From: Bacteroidetes bacterium GWF2_38_335
Lineage (GTDB): Bacteria; Bacteroidota; Bacteroidia; Bacteroidales; GWF2-38-335
Assembly: GCA_001769535.1 (NCBI GenBank)
Contig: MEOH01000027.1
Coordinates: 333,785-397,784 of the forward strand
Direction: 5' to 3'
Length of the DNA stretch: 64,000 bases
The position numbers and the translations under genes are program-made. The notes under the pieces were generated by a model that did no database searches, had not been told where the DNA came from, and was given only the letters and a program-made list of their open reading frames with translations. This document shows, in pieces, positions 40,886 to 48,700 of the stretch. How positions within the stretch are numbered: position 1 is the first letter of the stretch; the number at the start of each line of letters is the position of its first letter.

Positions 40886-41281
40886 ATGGATGATGATGAA
40901 AACTATTCAAACAAAAAGTATGAGGCACTAAATTATAGTAATCAACAATTTGACAAGAATGTGCTTTTTATTGCTTCAGGGGCTTTGGGCATTTCTTTTG
41001 CCTTTATTGAAAAAATGGTGCCGGACATTACAGAAGCCACAGGTAAATGCAACCTTATTAGTTCCTGGTACTTATATGCGACTGTTATATTTTTAAGCCT
41101 TACTGCCCATTTTATTTCAATTCTAGCAAACAGGTGGGCTATTGTTAATGCTGATTCAAAAAATTTTGATAAAATATCCTGTCAGTGGAACTGGACTATC
41201 AGAACTTTTAATATCTTTATGATTATTGGTTTATTGATTGCCACCTTATTGCTTATCAGTTTTATTCAAATTAATATTTAA
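40886..41281 (+). CDS. Small membrane protein of unknown function
   Basis: A 131-residue protein with three predicted transmembrane helices (about 27-43, 65-84 and 108-129) and a charged N-terminus. I do not recognise it. It starts a run of four closely spaced plus-strand genes (to 41854) ending at the convergent repeat R3. It mirrors the membrane-protein gene next to R1 (28356-28898), though the sequences do not look alike. Confidence 0.6.
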   Translation: MDDDENYSNKKYEALNYSNQQFDKNVLFIASGALGISFAFIEKMVPDITEATGKCNLISSWYLYATVIFLSLTAHFISILANRWAIVNADSKNFDKISCQWNWTIRTFNIFMIIGLLIATLLLISFIQINI

Positions 41282-41284
41282 GCT

Positions 41285-41401
41285 ATGCCAAAAGAAAACA
41301 CTAAAAAACCAAACCAGGTTCCAAAGCCGGTAGTTAAGGAAAAACTAAATGAGTCTACTGAGATTCCGCCAAGGAAAAAAAAGAATACAGATAAAAAATA
41401 G
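41285..41401 (+). CDS. Very small basic protein (38 aa)
   Basis: An ORF of 38 codons starting 3 bp after the membrane-protein stop: MPKENTKKPNQVPKPVVKEK and a Lys-rich end. Its tight placement in the row of plus-strand genes, and its Lys/Pro bias shared with the next ORF, suggest translation. No known domain. Confidence 0.4.
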   Translation: MPKENTKKPNQVPKPVVKEKLNESTEIPPRKKKNTDKK

Positions 41402-41408
41402 TATTGCC

Positions 41409-41501
41409 ATGTACAGAAAACCAGATCCCCCTCCGCCACCCAAGCCAGGGACAAAAGGCGTTGAGATACCTCCGCCGCCACCAAAAAAGCCAAAGAATTG
41501 A
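41409..41501 (+). CDS. Very small proline-rich protein (30 aa)
   Basis: An ORF of 30 codons made of Pro runs (DPPPPPKPGTKG, IPPPPPKKPKN). Pro-rich stretches like this often bind SH3-like or WW-like partners or span the periplasm. It is 7 bp after the previous ORF; its stop lies upstream of the next start. Confidence 0.4.
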   Translation: MYRKPDPPPPPKPGTKGVEIPPPPPKKPKN

Positions 41502-41539
41502 AAGAAACAGGCGATATAAATGATTTCCTTTACTTTGCG

Positions 41540-41854
41540 ATGGAGATTACTCCAAAGAAAAAGGAAAAACGACCAGCAAAGCTCAGAAAAGCAGAAAAGC
41601 ATGCGTTTGAGCAAGTTGCTTCAAAGCATGATGATGATATCCATAAAATATTAAACTCGGTCGCCGATTTTAATACCCATAAGATCAAGGATGTTTTTGG
41701 TGCAATAATTGGTGAACTCGAAAATCCCTTTGACATAAATGATATTTTTGCTTGTATGGTCGGACTTGATTATATCGAAAAAACTGACAAAGAAAATATC
41801 AGGATAACTTTTAAGGGAAAAGAAATCATTGTTGATGACAACTGTAATTCTTAG
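41540..41854 (+). CDS. Small helical/winged-helix-like protein of unknown function
   Basis: A 104-residue protein. ATG 41540 (MEITPKKKEKRPAKLRKAEK) is preferred to the upstream TTG, which overlaps the Pro-rich ORF. A basic N-terminus is followed by helices (HAFEQVASKHDDDIHKILNS) and a C-terminal winged-helix-like segment (YIEKTDKENIRITFKGKEII). It ends the small plus-strand operon; R3 follows convergently. Confidence 0.5.
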   Translation: MEITPKKKEKRPAKLRKAEKHAFEQVASKHDDDIHKILNSVADFNTHKIKDVFGAIIGELENPFDINDIFACMVGLDYIEKTDKENIRITFKGKEIIVDDNCNS

Positions 41855-41859
41855 GCCAA

Positions 41860-42047
41860 ACTGTCTTATATAGTTTGTTTATTATTATATGAAAAAGCCC
41901 CCTCAAAATTGAGCAGGGCTTTTTTGGTTGTTTTTATTATTTGGTGTTCCCAATTTTCCCGCTCCAAGTTGCAACTTCTCTCATGACCAGAGGGAGTAAA
42001 CTTAAAGCTGCTTTAGGGTTCTATTTGAACACTTGGAGGTGCGGGGG
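41860..42047 (-). repeat. Rhs-cassette 3' flank repeat R3 (with terminator), downstream of the main Rhs gene
   Basis: On the minus strand it carries AGTGTTCAAATAGAACCC, AAGCAGCTTTAAGTTTA, AACTTGGAGCGGG, GGAACACCAAATAATAAAAA and a GCCCTGCTC-type hairpin with T-run (41892-41925), then CATATAATAATAAACAA. Blocks and order match R1 (28145-28352). It starts 3 bp after the immunity gene of the main Rhs. Transcription comes from the main Rhs operon. Confidence 0.75.
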
Positions 42048-42049
42048 GA

Positions 42050-42712
42050 TTATCTATTATTAAAAGAGAAACAATCTAAAATTGACTTAATTTGATGATG
42101 ATATTTTCTAAAATCAAATTTCTTAATATTGCTTTTCCATATGAAATATTTTAATACCCTACCATCAATTTGATTTATAGCTATTTTGCAATTAGCCCTT
42201 TCTAAATATACTATTCCATCAATTTCACAACATTTAAATTGCTTACAACTAGTATTTATACTATCTCCTATCTCCAAAGGCAATGACGGCATTGAAAATT
42301 TTTTATTCCTTACAAGAATAGCAACTATTTTTTGTAAAGAATCTGAATAATCCCAAGGTGTATTTTTATAGGAAACATATACTTTAGCTATTACAGGAAA
42401 GTCAGAAGACACACTATTATCTAATATGTCATAATACCCAAAATTATTAAATAAATCAGTGTCGCAATCCATTAAGAACACAGGTTTATTCATAGTTCCT
42501 GAATTTACATTTTTAGCTGAATAATTCTCATTAAGAATTGCAAAAGAAGGAAAAGTAAAGGATTCTTCAATATCCTGTTGCTTTATTACATCATTCTTTT
42601 TTATTATTTTATTACCTTTGTTATAGGGCTTTTTACTAAAAACAATATCATCACTTGAGCATTTTGTAAAAAAAACTGTGATAACTATTATGCAGAATAA
42701 AGCAATACGCAT
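42050..42712 (-). CDS. Lipoprotein, candidate immunity protein of the caspase-like Rhs tip
   Basis: A 220-residue protein with a lipoprotein signal (MRIALFCIIVITVFFTKC; lipid Cys at about 18). The rest is unrecognised, with several Cys (KQFKCCEIDG). It follows the Rhs gene by 29 bp on the same strand and ends at repeat R3, the position of the immunity genes in the other cassettes. Its role as inhibitor of the tip is inferred from position only. Confidence 0.65.
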   Translation of the reverse strand: MRIALFCIIVITVFFTKCSSDDIVFSKKPYNKGNKIIKKNDVIKQQDIEESFTFPSFAILNENYSAKNVNSGTMNKPVFLMDCDTDLFNNFGYYDILDNSVSSDFPVIAKVYVSYKNTPWDYSDSLQKIVAILVRNKKFSMPSLPLEIGDSINTSCKQFKCCEIDGIVYLERANCKIAINQIDGRVLKYFIWKSNIKKFDFRKYHHQIKSILDCFSFNNR

Positions 42713-42741
42713 ATGAATAATTTATTATTGTAATAACTTAC

Positions 42742-45700
42742 TTATTCTGAATCAGTTGATGAAGGTAAAAGTTTCATTTCTTTTGGTTCCATTTTCATTA
42801 ACGATCCTTTTAATATTAAATCTGTAGTTTTAACTTCATTACCTATATTTACAGGAGTTTTATCTTTTTCAAATCTGAAGAATCCTGTACCATTTGTACC
42901 GAATGACATTTCATTATTACTTTCTTCTAAAGGACCACATTGTCCATTTCTTGCTGCAATAACTTCAACTCCAGTAATATTAGCTAATTCTTGAGCGAAA
43001 GATGTTAATTTTCCATCTTGTTCATAGTCAGTACCTGCGTTGCATGCAGAAATAAAAATTACTGAGTTGCTATGAAACTTAATTACACCATTCTCAATAG
43101 CATCTTTAACTCCGTCAAGTGATTTTATATCAATAGATCCTAATCTATTATTTGTTATTCCTTCATTGCTGCCATAAACTAAATCGGAAAAACCATGTCC
43201 CCAAATAGCTAAAAAACCTATTGTTCCAGTTGGGTCATTTGAAGTTGCAGTTGAAAGAACATCAACTAAATGTTCAATTTCTGTTGGATCATCAGGTTTA
43301 TTTGGTCTATAAAGGGATGTTGTAATTGCTTCGCTATTTAACAAAGGTAGAATAACTTTTCTGTAGTCAACATTACCTCCCATGCTTACACCAACAACAG
43401 CCTCAAGTCCTTCAAGTTCTTTTGCATGAATAACAATATTTGAACTAAAAGCATAAGGACTATTCCACGGATATTTGCTTGCCAATGGGTCAAGCGCAAA
43501 GAACCTCCCTATGCGGTTATCAGAGATTCTGTATTTAAAGAAAGAGTGGCTCCCAGTTTGGCCAGCAATTTCATTTTCAGCTTCCTGACCTTGAAAGCCG
43601 AATCTGTACCCTTCTCCCTGATCATTTCTCCCTGGCTGCAACATTCCAAACGGGTAATAGTTATTTTGACTTATAAGATCAGTTGTAAATTCTCTTGGAT
43701 CATTTCCAGTGGTATCTTGAGGAACTTTATAGTCAAAGAAAGTAACCCTTACATTTCCGAGATGGTCATTTAGCTCATAATTCTTAAACCCAACATACCT
43801 TGCAAATAAATTATCTTCCACAAATATTCTATGGGCTTGCAATGGGAGGTCACCTTGCAATTGCCAGTTTCCTGTTGAAACTGTATTACTTTCAGTTGAA
43901 ACCGATCCGGCATCTGGTGTTGTTACACTTATTAAAGATTGTTCTCCGGGATAGCATAATTGCATGTTCGCGTCAAATCCCCTTCTTACATCCCCATATT
44001 TATCCGAAACAACTGTTGAAGATGATTCAGTCGAAACATTGTATCTGGAAATTTTATTGCTTCCAGTAGAAGTCAATGATTTTTCAGAATAATACACATA
44101 TGTACCTTGTGGGCTAAAATCAAGGCTGTTTATTACTTTATAATCATCAAAAATCTTTGTTTTATCTAGTTCAAAAGTATTATAACTATCGTTAATATTA
44201 TAGACTAAAAATTTATTGTCAGCAGTTGAAAAAGCAGATGATGTACTATTATCGGCAATGGCAAATTTGGTTCCATCAGAAGATATCTGCATTTCTCCAT
44301 TTCCCTTTTGATCTTCACTTGCAAATTTACAAACAACCAAACTGTCACCTATTCCTGATTCATTAACCGGGTAGGAAACAACATAAGTGGAGTCATTTTT
44401 AAACATTCTTAAAAACAACCTGCTCCTGTTTTCTGTAGTATAATCAGCAACCAATGTCATTGTTCTTCCAAAAGGACCGTTGCCCAAAGTTACATTTTTT
44501 TCTGTTACCTGAGGTTCCCCTGCCATATTTATTTTATGATAATAAGGAACCCTGTCAGGTCCAATGGTAAACAGATACCACAATCCGGGTGATTCAGGGT
44601 CTTGCATCCCAATAGATTGCGAACTATAGCTTGACAGTATCCCTGTTGAGTTACCAATTATTTCTCCATTTTTATCAAGCAAAATACACACATTGTCCTG
44701 ACTATTATATTTTTTAGCCGTTATTGCCGTAAACATTACATTTCCAAACTTGTCTTCAGCAACAAAAGTGTTTTTTCCCTGAATTGCGTTATTGTAAATT
44801 GCATCAACAGAATTAATTACAATTGGGTCTTCATCAAGTTCTATATCAACTTTGCCGAGTTTATCATTTAAAAAAACTAAAGGAGTGTAAAACAAGTATA
44901 CAAATCCTAATGCGCTTACTTCTAAACTTGGTGTGGCTGCTGAAACAACATATTGCATAGGCAATGATAAAGTTTCATTTTCAGTTAACAAAGAAACATT
45001 TGTTTCATAATTAGTGGTATCTTCAGTAATAAAATCAATCTGCTTAACAAGGATCTCATTGTTTCTAAGTCCAATTCTGTCACTACCATATATCGGATGT
45101 TCGACTAAACTGTAATCTTTGGTGTAATTACCTCCGCTAAGTGTGTACTTTTCTTCGTAAACGGCCATAATATTTCCTTGAGGATCCAAAATATAGAAAG
45201 TAGTTTCATTGTTGACCGTATCTGGGCCGCTTTCTGCAAAAATAACTTCTTTCATTACCCTGTTACCATTGGCATCATAAGTGAATCTTAAATCAGGAAG
45301 TGTGGATTCTACTGTCCTGATTACCTCAGCTACTTTTCCGGATATTGTCCATAAAATTGTATCAATCCCTTCTTCACTGTTTTTGACCAAATTACCGATA
45401 AGATCATATTCATATTGAATCCTGCCATCAATATCGGTAGAATAATTTGAGGGTTCAGTTGCATCATTGACACGAAATAATTTATTGGTATTATTTTCAT
45501 ATTCATAGGTCAAACTGTCCATTTCCATAAATGCATCCGGGTCACCCCTCCTGATCAATTGCTGGATATTTCCATTGGCATCATAATCATACCTTGTTCC
45601 CCAACCATTCGTAGAAATAAAATCATTTGACCTGTATTTATAAAAATTCCCGTTTTTTATTCTTTGTAAATCATCATATTTATATCTATAACCTGCTAAT

Positions 45701-48700
45701 TCTGTTTTTGTGGTCTGTGATCCCCATGAAACAATGTTCCCATTATATAAGTTATCATATGAATCAAGTGTTTTGCTGTTTGACCAATTCATTGGTGAAC
45801 CAGTCCTATTGAAATCACCATTATAATAGGACAACTGCATTCCGAAAGCATCCGTAGCATAATCACTTAATACTTTTCCATCAAGTCCCGGGTCACAAAT
45901 TGTATCCAATGCCGGATGGTTAATTGCCTTAAGCCATCCATGTATCGTGTATGTATAATCAATTCCCTGAATTTTATCATCACCTATTTCGGAGCGTTTT
46001 AATGGGCCATGCACATAATAATCATAATCTACATCATTATCCCAAATAACACCGTCATAAGAGGTTTTTACAGTTTTTATCTTATTGTCCGAATTGTAAA
46101 CATATTTGTGAAAAAACTGATCAAGTTTTCCTTCATTATATTTAACTTTTAAAACATTTCCGCTTAATAGATCATAATCATATGAAATATAGTTCTTTCC
46201 TAGCCTTGGAACGTCTTGAATCAGCCATTCTACATTGCCATGCGGATCATAACTATAATAGGTGTAAACCCCGTCATCATTATAAACATAGCTGACATTA
46301 TTATTAAGATATCTCTGTTCCCTTCCATCAAGGAATACGGCTTCTTCAGCTTCATTTGTATAAACTGTGTATGTCCTTTGATTACATTCATATGTGGGGA
46401 ATGTTAAACTGTTAATGCTATCCTGAAAATTCCTAACATCTCCTACAAATTGTCCTGATTCAACTATCCTTCCCAAAGCATCATATTTTGAGTAGGTAAA
46501 CAAACGATCCATTCTTTGCTGCAAATTTTCAGAATATCTAAGTTGTCCAAGTGCATTATAAAAGAAATAAGTTTCTCCTCCATCAGGCGATGTTTGTTTT
46601 ATCATTTGACCCAAAGAATTATATTCATAAAGTGTTTCCATGTCATGATTAGTCTCTTGATTTCTTTCAGTACAGTCAATCAAAGGATTAACACCTTCTG
46701 GAGGAACAGTTTTAATTAAATTTCCATTTCTGTCGTAATAGTAAAGTGTATAGTGATGGTAATTCAACCAATATGATAACTCAAAAGTATCTTTCAAACT
46801 TTCAGGCAAGGTACAATTGGTAATATATTCATCAGTTAATGAATCTACCTGATGTTGCACATATTCGTCCCTTATGTCTTCAAGCAGCAAGAGAAGAATC
46901 CCTGCTGAAACACTATCACAACTGAATGGTTCAAAATTCATAACCATATCTTGGCAAGCTGTATCAAGGTTTCCAACAATTGTATCCATGCTGGGAAAAT
47001 CAATCCACTTAAAACAAATTGTATCTGCTTTACATTCATGTCCGGTTTCAAGAACCCAGTAATCATATGAGTCAAAAAATGCATCATCTTGTTTTTCATG
47101 GAGGAAAGCTTTATCACCATTAGAATACCCGCCAAGCATAAACAGCCTGTTGAAAGACTGGATACCATCTGTATGATAGTTTGTGCCATTTCCACTTAAA
47201 CAATGATCCCAAATGAAGTTGCCGTCTTCATCAGTATAGACCATCCAAAACACTTTGTCTCCGTCATTGTCCCTTAAATCGCTTCTTGTATCAGTTGTAT
47301 CGGTATAAGATGTAATATCGTCAGCAGTACAGCCAAGCAGATAATTTCCGGCATTCGTCTGTATCAGAGTCATATCCGGCATGACCATTGTATTATCAAA
47401 AAAGCCCTCAGTGAATTCTGAACCATAGGTCTGGTTGAGTATTATTTCACCAAACTGGTCAAGCTTGACAAGCCAAAGATCCCCATCCCCATATACATTA
47501 TCTGTTAAATCACCACTTGGTAATGTCGCTCCTGTCATTCCAAGCACAACTATTTCACGGTTATCGTTCTCAATAATTGCACTTGCCGCATCATAGGCAG
47601 AACTTCCTATTGTTTTATCCCAGACATAATCACCCGATGAATTAAGTTTTATTATCCAAAAATCATTATCCCCTTTTGAAAACTCTGTTTTAAGGCCTAC
47701 TGAACATGTGTCTCCATTTGTAAAACCAGCCATAATCACACCATTATCGTATGTTGTTGTTGCGGATTGTAAAAAATCTCTTGTAGTCGTCCCCAGTGTT
47801 TTATCCCACAGTATATTTCCACTTGTATCGATTTTCATTACCCAATAATCCCTTGTTGCTCCGATACAATTTTGTGATTTATGTGAACTAATATCTGATT
47901 CAGATTGCCCAACCAAATAGTACCCTGTATCAGCTTCAATTATTGAAACCAAAATATCCAAATCAGTCCCTCCATAAGTAGTGTCCCACTTTATAATTCC
48001 ATTTTCATCCATACAAACAAACCAAAAATCCTCTTCACCCAAATTATCATGTGTCTTTTTTGTTCCTGCTCCCAGACTGTCTGATTTTGAACTTCCTCCA
48101 AGTAAAATATCTCCGTTCTTTGTTTCAAGCATAGTATATAACCTGTCTTCATCATAACCACCAATGACTTGTTCCCATAAATAATTCTTTGCAGAATCTA
48201 GTTTTATTATCCAATAATCATTATCAGAAATACTGGTATTTATTTTATCTTCTTTTTTGTTTCCTCCAAAAACAGTTGTATCCCTTGAAGAAGAATATCC
48301 ACCTAACAACCAACCCCTGTCTTTAGTTTGAACAATAGACCATAGTTTATCATTTAAACTTCCTCCAAAAATGGTATCCCACATAAATTCAACCGCATTC
48401 ATCTCAAGCGGTTCAGTGAAAACCCCTAATGTATAAACCGGCTCAAACCCTTCGCTGCACACACCGTTCTGTGTCAAATCAATTTCATACAATGATGATA
48501 TTGAATGTTGGAACGCTACCAATTCAGATTCTGTGCCCCAGCCAAGTGTATCAGTTTCTTCAACGTTCAGGATAGGGGAAAGGACACATCCCTCAAGGCA
48601 ATGGTCAACAAGTGCATCTGCAAAACACATCAGTTCCTGTTGCGTCAAATACGGAGTACCGCTCCAACTTTGGTCATAGTCAAAAACATAACTTTGTCCC

